64,000 bases of DNA from Castellaniella sp049673105 (GTDB taxonomy: Bacteria > Pseudomonadota > Gammaproteobacteria > Burkholderiales > Burkholderiaceae_B). The translations under genes and the position numbers were made by a program. The notes beneath the pieces were generated by a model, which saw only the letters and a program-made list of their open reading frames with translations, ran no database searches and was not told the origin of the DNA. Shown one piece after another: positions 16,917 to 24,395 of this stretch (its first letter is position 1; every line of letters starts with the position of its first letter). The DNA is taken from contig NZ_JBATXG010000006.1 of NCBI RefSeq assembly GCF_049673105.1, positions 124,001 to 188,000 on the forward strand, given 5' to 3'.

Positions 16917-18236
16917 GTTCGGGCGTCCCGCGCCAGGCGGCGCCCCATCGGCAGGCTTGGGCTGGGCCGATGCCTTGGGCGCATCGCCAGCTGCGGGCTT
17001 TTCAACGACCAGTTCCACCCGGCGGTTGCGCGCCCGCCCATCGGCTGTCCGATTGCTGGCGATCGACCGGGTATCCGCATAGCCGACCGCCTTCAGGTGC
17101 GCCTTGTCGATGCCGTTGGCTTCGAGATAGCGCACCACGCTGCCCGCCCGGGCGGTGGACAACTCCCAGTTGGACGGGTAGCGCCCGTTATTGCGGACCG
17201 GCACGGAATCGGTATGCCCCTCGACCACGATGTCGTAGCCGTCCTTGGATAAGACTTCGGCCATGCGCTTGAGCACCGCCAGCCCGTGCGGGCTGAGATC
17301 CGCCTGGCCGGTGCCAAAGAGGATTTCATTATTGATGCGCAGGCTCACCGAGCGCTGATTGATGATGACCTCAACCTCGCTGCCCAGTTCGTCCAGCGGC
17401 AGGGCCGCCGCCAGGGATTCGCCTTCGGAATGCGAGTCATCCGCCGGCGGCGCGGGCGGGGCGGATTGTGCATGAGGGGCCGGCGGGGGCGTCTGGGACG
17501 TGTTCTGCACCGACGCTGGTGCGGCGGTCGGCGGTGTCTTGGCTTCCGCCGTTGGCGGTGTGGCGGATTCCGCTGCCGGGGAAGCGACCGCCGCGCCGTG
17601 AGGCGCAGGCGTCGCGGCGGGTTCTGTGGCGGCAGGTGCAGCGGCGGGCGCGGGTTCTGATGCAGGCGGGGCTGTCTGAATAGCGGGTTCGGGCGCCGGT
17701 TCAGGAACCGGTGCGGGTTTCGGCGCCAGGTCCATCGGCGTCGGATAGGCGGATGCCAGCGCAGCGACAGAAGCCGGGGGATAGCCGGATTGCTCGAAGG
17801 CGGAATCGGGAGCAGCCGGGTAGGGGGACGCAACATCCGGAGCAGGGATGTCGGTCGGCAGCGTGTCGGCTGGTGTCGGGTCGGGCAGGGCGGACGCAGC
17901 CTGCGGGGCGGGGTCTTTCGTGGATGCGGGGGCCGCCGCCACGATGGGAGCGGGCGCCGCTGCGCCTGGCTGGTCGTGTCGCGCCAGGGTGCCGGAGAAC
18001 GCCAGCATGACGATCATGGCGACCAGCAGCAGCGTCATCATGTCCAGATACGTCAGAAACCAGCCTTCTTCCTGCTGAAGCGGCGCACCGGCTTCCAGCC
18101 CCCAGCGTGCGGCGGAATCGGGATGGGCCTTCAGGCGGCGCTGCGCCTGGCGGGCCCGCTGCAGTTCGGCCTCGAGTTCGTGCATGCGCTGCGCGAACTC
18201 GCGGGCGGGTTGCAGTTCAAGCGGCCCGGATTTCAT
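16914..18236 (-). CDS. motB: MotB-like OmpA-family stator protein with long Ala/Pro-rich linker
   Basis: A 440-residue protein that pairs with MotA to form a proton- or sodium-driven stator anchored to peptidoglycan. Residues 15-35 look like a short coiled coil. The single span is at about 58-80 and contains the expected ion-binding aspartate at D65 (FLTYLDMMTLLL). Residues 85-275 are an extremely Ala/Pro-rich, probably extended linker. Residues 285-412 are an OmpA domain with FGTGQADLSPHG, EGHTDSVPV and the NRRVELVVEK end. Standard MotB is about 300 residues, so the linker is roughly 130 residues longer than usual. No flagellar genes are in view, so a role in another motor-like complex is possible. 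Confidence 0.85.
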   Translation of the reverse strand: MKSGPLELQPAREFAQRMHELEAELQRARQAQRRLKAHPDSAARWGLEAGAPLQQEEGWFLTYLDMMTLLLVAMIVMLAFSGTLARHDQPGAAAPAPIVAAAPASTKDPAPQAASALPDPTPADTLPTDIPAPDVASPYPAAPDSAFEQSGYPPASVAALASAYPTPMDLAPKPAPVPEPAPEPAIQTAPPASEPAPAAAPAATEPAATPAPHGAAVASPAAESATPPTAEAKTPPTAAPASVQNTSQTPPPAPHAQSAPPAPPADDSHSEGESLAAALPLDELGSEVEVIINQRSVSLRINNEILFGTGQADLSPHGLAVLKRMAEVLSKDGYDIVVEGHTDSVPVRNNGRYPSNWELSTARAGSVVRYLEANGIDKAHLKAVGYADTRSIASNRTADGRARNRRVELVVEKPAAGDAPKASAQPKPADGAPPGAGRPN

Positions 18237-19045
18237 GAGGTCTGTTCCGCCGTGCGGGGCGCGGAATCACTGTCCTTGATTTCGTCGCGCACATCGGCGA
18301 CGAAGGCTTTGAGCGTTTCGCGCATCAGCGTGGGGCTGCGTTTCTGGCTCATCATGGAAATGCCTTGCATGATGGTGTTCATCAGCACCAGCCGCTGTTC
18401 CGTGCGGCGTTCGAGCTTGACGGCGATGGGTTTGAAGACCAGATTGGCCAGCAGCACCCCGTAGAACGTGGTCATCAGGGCCAGAGCCATCTGCCGCCCG
18501 ATGGCGGTAATGTCGCCGCCGCCCAGCAGGAACAGCAGATTCACCAGGCCGACCAGTGTGCCGACCATCCCAAAGGCCGGCGCAAAGCCCGCCATGACGC
18601 GAAACAGCTGTGCTTCGGCGTGTTCTTTGGCTTTCATGCGGGCGGTGCGCCATTGCAGCAGATCGATGATGTCCTGTTCCGGGACATTGTCGATGACCAG
18701 CTGCACGCCGCTGCGCAAAAAGGGATTGGAGACTTTTTCCAGCGCCTGTTCAACAGAGCGGATGTCGCTTTGCATCCAGATCTTGGCGATGGCCACCAGA
18801 TCTTCCAGGTCGCGGTCCACATGCAGTTTTTCGTTGTGCACGACGCTGCGCATCAGGCCGAAGATGCGCATGACTTCACGCAGCGGATAGGCGATGAACG
18901 TCGCCGCTGCCGTACCCAGCAGCACGATACCCAGGCCGGGCAGATCGATGAACAGCTGGGGATCTTCCGTGGAAAACGCCAGGACGACAGCCAACAGCAA
19001 GATGCTGGCGACGATGCCGATCAGAGTCGAAGGATTGATACGCAT
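18233..19045 (-). CDS. motA: MotA-like stator protein
   Basis: A 270-residue inner-membrane protein of the MotA/PomA family with four hydrophobic segments: two near the N-terminus (about 6-22 and 31-48) and two after a cytoplasmic loop (about 145-168 and 177-200). Family motifs include the GFAPAFGMVGTLVGLVNLL span and the ALMTTFYGVLLANLVFKP span. I start at the ATG at 19045; a TTG at 19057 would add four residues. The stop overlaps the motB start (ATGA), showing coupled translation. Length is closer to the PomA-type stators than to E. coli MotA. Confidence 0.9.
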   Translation of the reverse strand: MRINPSTLIGIVASILLLAVVLAFSTEDPQLFIDLPGLGIVLLGTAAATFIAYPLREVMRIFGLMRSVVHNEKLHVDRDLEDLVAIAKIWMQSDIRSVEQALEKVSNPFLRSGVQLVIDNVPEQDIIDLLQWRTARMKAKEHAEAQLFRVMAGFAPAFGMVGTLVGLVNLLFLLGGGDITAIGRQMALALMTTFYGVLLANLVFKPIAVKLERRTEQRLVLMNTIMQGISMMSQKRSPTLMRETLKAFVADVRDEIKDSDSAPRTAEQTS

Positions 19046-19195
19046 GGCGGTCAGCAAGGCCTGCAGAAGAACAAGGAAGTTAGCATCTTACCGTGATCCG
19101 CCTTGAGGCCATACCGGCAATGAGCGTCACCATCGGCATGCTGTTCAAGCAGGAATGCCCGGATGAGCTGGATTCCAAGCCCTCAGGTAATTCGT

Positions 19196-19209
19196 ATAAT
19201 GTGTATTAT
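19196..19209. promoter_or_regulatory. AT-rich inverted repeat upstream of motA
   Basis: Arms ATAAT and ATTAT flank GTGT in the 255-bp gap between motA and yfcF. The AT-rich block from about 19190 to 19220 stands out against the GC-rich surroundings and probably contains promoter elements; which gene it serves is most likely motA, by orientation. Confidence 0.35.
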
Positions 19210-19300
19210 GTAAAGTCATAAATGGCAGTGGCCATGCATGGTCATGCCGTCCTGTCGCTGCCGATCAGAACGGCATATCGGCGGGACACCGGCATCGACA

Positions 19301-19939
19301 TCACGCCCGCTGCCTTTCGTTGAAGCCCACCCAGCGCTGCACCGAGGATCTGGCCCACTGGTGGTGCACATAGTCGGCCAGTCTTTGTGGCACCGTATCC
19401 CCGCCTGACACTAAACGGTTCAGCATGAACGCCAGATCGAAGTCGGCGATGCACCAGGCGCCGAATAGTGATTTGCCTGCCGCCGGCAGCAGTTGTTCGG
19501 CGACCTGAATCAGTTTGTCGGCGGCCTGGCGGGCGCCGTCGCCAAGAGGTGGCAAAGTTTGGGATGGGCGCTCGAACAAAATTTCCGATGATCGTTCCTG
19601 ACGCAAGGGCATCAGGTCCGAACGCACCCAGGCCTGAATCTGGCGAGCCCTGGCGCGCTGCCGGGGATCCTGAGGCAACAGCGCCGGCCCGGCAAAGGCT
19701 TCGTTCACGTATTCGATGATCGCGGTCGATTCCGCCAGGCCGTAGCCGTCATGCACTAGCGCCGGCACCTTGCCCGTCACGGACAGCGCGCCGTAGGCGG
19801 CCTGACGCTGCTCTCCCCGCCCCAGGTCGACCGGAGTCATCTCGAACGTCAAGCCTTTTTCGGTCAAGGCCACGAATACCGACATGGCATACGGGCTGAT
19901 GAAGCGGGAATCGGTGTACAGCATCAGGGAATCAGACAT
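19301..19939 (-). CDS. yfcF: Glutathione S-transferase, YfcF type
   Basis: A 212-residue GST closely resembling E. coli YfcF, which has glutathione transferase and peroxidase activity and helps against oxidative stress. Shared segments include SRFISPYAMSVFVAL at the N-terminal glutathione site, LAESTAIIEYVNEAF, RARARQIQAWVRSDLMPLRQER and LFGAWCIADFDLAFMLNRLV. The start at 19939 is an ATG. It is followed upstream, in the same direction, by the fatty acid hydroxylase gene with 26 bp between them. Confidence 0.9.
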   Translation of the reverse strand: MSDSLMLYTDSRFISPYAMSVFVALTEKGLTFEMTPVDLGRGEQRQAAYGALSVTGKVPALVHDGYGLAESTAIIEYVNEAFAGPALLPQDPRQRARARQIQAWVRSDLMPLRQERSSEILFERPSQTLPPLGDGARQAADKLIQVAEQLLPAAGKSLFGAWCIADFDLAFMLNRLVSGGDTVPQRLADYVHHQWARSSVQRWVGFNERQRA

Positions 19940-19965
19940 GGCGAGGCTCCATGCAAAGGAAATGG

Positions 19966-20529
19966 TCAGCGTAGTTTAGTGGTCGTGCATGAATCGGTTC
20001 TGAATACATGATCCCAGAACGGGGTCGTGACGCCATACCAGCCCTCGACGCCTGGGTGGTGGTGCCGTGCATGGTCTTTTTTACGAGCCTGCATCCAGGA
20101 ACCAGAGCGCGCTTTCCAGTGATGCGAGGCATGATGGACGATGGTGTACAGCAGGTAACCCGTCACCACGCCCAGCGTGGCGGCCAGCGCCACCCAACGA
20201 TCGGTGCCCAGCGACAGCGGCCAGAACACCAGCACGCCAAACAGCAGCAGGCTCGCGGGCGTGGACGTGCCGATCAAGGCAAAGGGGCGCTGGTGGTGCT
20301 GTTCGTGCCACCTCTTGAAAGGCTGCAGACCGTGCAGCACGAACCGGTGCAGGCCGTATTCGATCAGACTCCAGGCAAAGAACCCCAGGATCGCCGCCAG
20401 CAGCAAGACCCAGACCGGGCCGGGATCCCGCCACAGCATGATCCCGATTCCCCCGGCAATGACAGTGGGGTACAGGACAAAATCCGCAAAGTACACGACC
20501 CGAGGTTGTTCCAGCTTGAAAAGCGCCAT
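19966..20529 (-). CDS. Fatty acid hydroxylase / sterol desaturase superfamily protein
   Basis: A 187-residue membrane-bound di-iron enzyme. Four histidine clusters are visible: HRFVLH, HEQHH, HHASHHW and HARHHH, which together bind the two irons. At least four hydrophobic segments surround them (for example VLLLAAILGFFAWSLIEYGL). The compact size and HRFVLHG start resemble bacterial fatty acid hydroxylases that 2-hydroxylate lipids or carotenoid hydroxylases; the substrate is unknown. Possibly co-transcribed with yfcF. Confidence 0.85.
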   Translation of the reverse strand: MALFKLEQPRVVYFADFVLYPTVIAGGIGIMLWRDPGPVWVLLLAAILGFFAWSLIEYGLHRFVLHGLQPFKRWHEQHHQRPFALIGTSTPASLLLFGVLVFWPLSLGTDRWVALAATLGVVTGYLLYTIVHHASHHWKARSGSWMQARKKDHARHHHPGVEGWYGVTTPFWDHVFRTDSCTTTKLR

Positions 20530-20738
20530 GGCGAACTCATATTCGATGGACTGTTACCAGTATAGGGTGTCCCTCGGGAAATCCCTAACCTTAAACGTCG
20601 ATTGATGACTCCATCGTATAAAGAATGCGAGTTTGGTCGAGCGGATGCGCGCCCCGCAGTGGGGATGGCCGACATGCCCAGTGGCTTTGTCGTATGATCG
20701 TTGGGTTCATTTTCTCTTTTTTTAAGCTTGCATCCATC

Positions 20739-21875
20739 ATGCCTTCAGGTACCCGAATCGTTGAATTCGACCGCCCGGACATGGCCAGCGGAACCCTGGG
20801 CGTCGCCGAAGCCTGGGCCCGGGTCAACCCTCCCCTGTCCCCCGAAGACCGCGAATTCCAGAAAGACCGCATCCGCGCCCTGCTGAAATCACGCAATGCG
20901 GTGTTGGTGGCTCACTATTATGTCGATGCCGATATCCAGGACCTGGCCGAGGAAACCGGCGGCTGCGTGTCGGATTCGCTGGAAATGGCGCGCTTCGGAC
21001 GCGATCACGCCGCCGACACTCTGGTGGTGTCCGGGGTGCGGTTCATGGGCGAAACGGCCAAGATCCTCAGCCCTGAAAAGCGCATCCTGATGCCCGATCT
21101 GGATGCGACCTGTTCCCTGGACCTGGGCTGCGATCCGATCGCCTTTCGCCAGTTTCGGGCGCAACACCCGGATCGGGTCGTCGTGGTCTATGCCAATACC
21201 AGCGCGGCGGTAAAAGCTCAGGCCGATTGGATGGTAACGTCCTCGATCGGGCTGGACATCGTGGCGGACCTGCATCGCCAGGGGAAAAAGATCCTCTGGG
21301 CGCCGGATCGCCATCTGGGTTCCTACATCCAGCGACAGACGGGCGCCGACATGGTGCTTTGGCAGGGTTCCTGTACCGTGCACGATGAATTCAAAGGCAT
21401 CGAACTCGACCTGCTGCGTCAGGAACACCCCGACGCCCTGATTCTGGTGCACCCGGAATCCCCGGCGGGCGTGGTGGCCCAGGCGGACGTCGTCGGTTCC
21501 ACGTCACGCCTGCTGGCTGCCGTCACGGAATTTCCGGCCACGACCTTCATCGTCGCCACCGATCAGGGGCTGCTGCATAAAATGCGGCTGGCCGCGCCCG
21601 GTAAAACTTTCATCGCGGCCCCCACCGCCGGCGAATCGGCCACCTGCAAGAGCTGCGCCCACTGCCCCTGGATGGCCATGAATTCCCTCAAGGGCATTGC
21701 AGATGCGCTGGAATTCAATCACAACGAAGTCCACTTGGACCCTGCCCTGGGTCGGCAAGCCAAGGTCTGCATCGACCGGATGCTGGATTTCGCGGCGACC
21801 CATCGCCGTCAGATCCGCCCCAGCGCCGATCTGGCGCAGGAACAGGCCCTGTTCGCCAAGGTAGGCCCTGCATGA
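20739..21875 (+). CDS. nadA: Quinolinate synthase A
   Basis: A 378-residue 4Fe-4S enzyme that condenses iminoaspartate with dihydroxyacetone phosphate to form quinolinate for NAD. Cluster cysteines are expected in CVSDSLEMA, GSCTVHDEF and ATCKSCAHCPWM. Other motifs are LVAHYYVDADIQDLAEE, the VVVYANTSAAVKA substrate loop and HPESPAGVVAQADVVGSTS. I use the ATG at 20739 rather than the earlier one at 20625, since the earlier 38 residues are not conserved in kind. The stop overlaps nadC (ATGA). Confidence 0.95.
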   Translation: MPSGTRIVEFDRPDMASGTLGVAEAWARVNPPLSPEDREFQKDRIRALLKSRNAVLVAHYYVDADIQDLAEETGGCVSDSLEMARFGRDHAADTLVVSGVRFMGETAKILSPEKRILMPDLDATCSLDLGCDPIAFRQFRAQHPDRVVVVYANTSAAVKAQADWMVTSSIGLDIVADLHRQGKKILWAPDRHLGSYIQRQTGADMVLWQGSCTVHDEFKGIELDLLRQEHPDALILVHPESPAGVVAQADVVGSTSRLLAAVTEFPATTFIVATDQGLLHKMRLAAPGKTFIAAPTAGESATCKSCAHCPWMAMNSLKGIADALEFNHNEVHLDPALGRQAKVCIDRMLDFAATHRRQIRPSADLAQEQALFAKVGPA

Positions 21876-22741
21876 GCACTTCTACCTTGCGCAATCCCCA
21901 TGCACCCTTCCCTCCTGGTCTGCAAGCGGCATTCGATGCCCATATCGATCAGGCCTTGGCGGAAGACATCGGTACCGGCGACGTCACCGGGCTGCTGATC
22001 CCCGAAGAGCAGGTCGAAGCCGCCCAGGTCATCGTGCGCGAACCGGCGGTGCTGTGCGGCGCCCCCTGGTTCGAAGCCGTCATGCACCGGATCGACGAGC
22101 GCATCCTGCTGGATTGGGCGTATGCCGAAGGCGACTGGATGGAAGCGGGTTCGGTGGTCTGTCGGCTGCACGGTCCGGCCCGCGCTCTGCTGACGGCGGA
22201 ACGCACCGCCCTGAATTTTCTGCAGTTATTTTCCGGTGTGGCGACCGCCACTCGTCGCTATGCGGATCTGACCAGCGGTACGCGCGCTACCGTGCTGGAT
22301 ACGCGCAAGACGTTGCCCGGCCTGCGCCAGGGGCAGAAATATGCCGTGCGTGTCGGCGGCGGTCGAAATCAGCGCCTGGCCTTGTATGACGGGGTATTGA
22401 TCAAGGAAAACCACATCGCCGCTGCCGGTGGGATCGCCCACGCGCTTCAGGCGGCCCAAGCCCTGCCCTACGATGTGCCGGTGCAAATCGAAGTCGAAAG
22501 TCTGGACGAATTGCAGCAGGCTCTGGATGCCGGTGCGGTATCCGTGCTGCTGGACAATTTCACCCTGGACGATCTGCGGGCAGCGGTGGCATTGAACCAG
22601 GGCCGCGCCCTGCTGGAAGCGTCCGGCGGCATCACGCACGAGACGGTCCGCGCCATCGCGCAGACGGGCGTCGACCGGATTTCGGTCGGCAGCCTGACCA
22701 AGGACATCAAAGCGGTCGATTATTCGATGCGGATTCTTTGA
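21872..22741 (+). CDS. nadC: Quinolinate phosphoribosyltransferase
   Basis: A 289-residue enzyme that converts quinolinate and PRPP to nicotinate mononucleotide. Landmarks: AEDIGTGDVTGLLIP, ERTALNFLQLFSGVAT, LDTRKTLPGLR with the conserved Lys and Arg, VRVGGGRNQRLALYDGVLIKENH and the C-terminal ASGGI and ISVGSLTKDIKAVDYSMRI. Its ATG lies within the nadA stop region. Ends in a perfect hairpin shared with the convergent nadB. Confidence 0.96.
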   Translation: MSTSTLRNPHAPFPPGLQAAFDAHIDQALAEDIGTGDVTGLLIPEEQVEAAQVIVREPAVLCGAPWFEAVMHRIDERILLDWAYAEGDWMEAGSVVCRLHGPARALLTAERTALNFLQLFSGVATATRRYADLTSGTRATVLDTRKTLPGLRQGQKYAVRVGGGRNQRLALYDGVLIKENHIAAAGGIAHALQAAQALPYDVPVQIEVESLDELQQALDAGAVSVLLDNFTLDDLRAAVALNQGRALLEASGGITHETVRAIAQTGVDRISVGSLTKDIKAVDYSMRIL

Positions 22742-22750
22742 ATCCGCATC
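22726..22750. terminator. Hairpin between convergent nadC and nadB
   Basis: Eleven-base perfect arms (GATGCGGATTC and GAATCCGCATC) with a three-base loop span the nadC stop codon and reach to 4 bp from the nadB stop. Placed exactly between converging genes, it probably serves as a bidirectional terminator, although neither strand has a run of T after the stem. Confidence 0.6.
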
Positions 22751-22753
22751 CTG

Positions 22754-24391
22754 TCAGCGAAAGCCCTCTTCCGGCGTCATCACCGTGGGCAAAGCCCGCG
22801 GCAGCGTCCAGGGGTAATCCTGACAGTAGTGCAGCCCCCGGCTTTCCTTGCGCGATAGCGCCGCCGCCACGACCATCGCCGCCACCTGGATCAGGTTGCG
22901 GCATTCCAGCAGATCGCTGGTGACGCGGTATTCCTGGTAGTAGGCCTCGATTTCCTGTTCCAGCAGATTGATGCGCTGGCGGGCGCGGTTCAGGCGCTTT
23001 TGCGTGCGCACAATGCCCACATAGTTGGACATCAGGCGACGGACTTCGTCCCACGCATGGGTGACCAGCACCGCTTCCGCGCCGTCTCGAGCGCGACTGT
23101 CATCCCAGTCCGGGACCTGCCCTGCAATGGCCTCGGGCCTTGCCTGGGCGTCGATCGCGTGCGCGGCATTGCGACCGATCACCAGGCATTCCAGCAGTGA
23201 ATTGCTGGCCAGGCGATTAGCCCCATGCAGCCCCGTGTACGCGGTTTCACCCACTGCGTACAAGCCGGGGATGTCCGTGCGGCCATCCAGATTGATCACC
23301 ACGCCACCACAGGTGAAGTGCATGGCGGGCACGACGGGAATCGGCTCGCGCGTCATATCGATGCCGAATTCCAGGCAATGCGCATGGATGGAGGGAAAGT
23401 GTTCGCGGATGAATTCAGGCGACCGGTGACTGATGTCCAGTTCCACGTGCGTCAAGCCGCGTTTTTTGATTTCGAAGTCGATGGCGCGGGCCACCACGTC
23501 GCGCGGGGCCAGCTCCAGTCGTTCATCGTGCCATTGCATGAAACGTTCGCCCGCCTGTGCCCCCGCGCCTGCGGGAAGGCGCAGCACCCCGCCCTCGCCG
23601 CGCACGGCTTCGGAAATCAGGAAGGATTTAGCCTGCGGGTGGTACATGCAGGTCGGATGGAATTGCATGAATTCCATATTGGCGACCCGGCAGCCGGCGC
23701 GCCAGGCCATGGCAATGCCATCCCCCGTGGAGGTATCGGGATTGCTGGTGTGCAGATAGACCTTGCCCGCGCCGCCGGTGGCCAGCACCACATGGCTGGC
23801 CAGGATGGTGCGCACCTGGTCGTTGTGTTCGTCGTAGACATACGCCCCCAGGCAGCGCGCCGGCGCTTCGGGACGGGCCGGCGCCTGGGGTTCCAGGATG
23901 CGGCTGGTGATCAGCTCGACGCCGGAATGGTATTCCAGCAAGGTAATGTTGCGGTGCGCGCGAACTTGTTGTTCCAGTGTCAGCTGCACCAGATGGCCGG
24001 TCTCGTCGGCGGCGTGGATGATGCGCCGCTGGCTGTGCCCGCCCTCGCGGGTCAGGTGAAAGCCCAGTTCGGCGCCCTGATCAGGCGTAAAGGGCACACC
24101 CAGTTCGATCAGCCAATCGATCGCCGAGGGGCCTTGTTCGACGATGTGGCGCGTGGCTTCCACATCGCACAGACCGGCGCCGGCCACCTGAGTATCACTC
24201 ATGTGCTTGTCATGGCTGTCCTGGGAATCCAGCACGGCGGCAATGCCACCCTGCGCCCAGTTGCTGGCGCCGTCGAGCAAGGCCTTTTTCGACAGCACGG
24301 CCACCTTTTTATCGGCAGCCAGATGCAGGGCGACGGTCAGGCCGGCCAGGCCGCTGCCGATGATCAGGACATCGTAATGAGCTTGGTTCAT
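22754..24391 (-). CDS. nadB: L-aspartate oxidase
   Basis: A 545-residue FAD enzyme that oxidises L-aspartate to iminoaspartate, the first step to quinolinate, using oxygen or fumarate. The FAD motif is DVLIIGSGLAGLTVALHLA, followed by SNWAQGGIAAVLD, the catalytic HFTCGGVV segment, and ETAYTGLHGANRLASNSLLE, all hallmarks of NadB. I use the ATG at 24391; a GTG at 24403 would overlap the end of nrdJ. It starts four bases after the nrdJ stop, so it is probably co-transcribed with nrdJ. Confidence 0.95.
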   Translation of the reverse strand: MNQAHYDVLIIGSGLAGLTVALHLAADKKVAVLSKKALLDGASNWAQGGIAAVLDSQDSHDKHMSDTQVAGAGLCDVEATRHIVEQGPSAIDWLIELGVPFTPDQGAELGFHLTREGGHSQRRIIHAADETGHLVQLTLEQQVRAHRNITLLEYHSGVELITSRILEPQAPARPEAPARCLGAYVYDEHNDQVRTILASHVVLATGGAGKVYLHTSNPDTSTGDGIAMAWRAGCRVANMEFMQFHPTCMYHPQAKSFLISEAVRGEGGVLRLPAGAGAQAGERFMQWHDERLELAPRDVVARAIDFEIKKRGLTHVELDISHRSPEFIREHFPSIHAHCLEFGIDMTREPIPVVPAMHFTCGGVVINLDGRTDIPGLYAVGETAYTGLHGANRLASNSLLECLVIGRNAAHAIDAQARPEAIAGQVPDWDDSRARDGAEAVLVTHAWDEVRRLMSNYVGIVRTQKRLNRARQRINLLEQEIEAYYQEYRVTSDLLECRNLIQVAAMVVAAALSRKESRGLHYCQDYPWTLPRALPTVMTPEEGFR

Positions 24392-24395
24392 GGGT

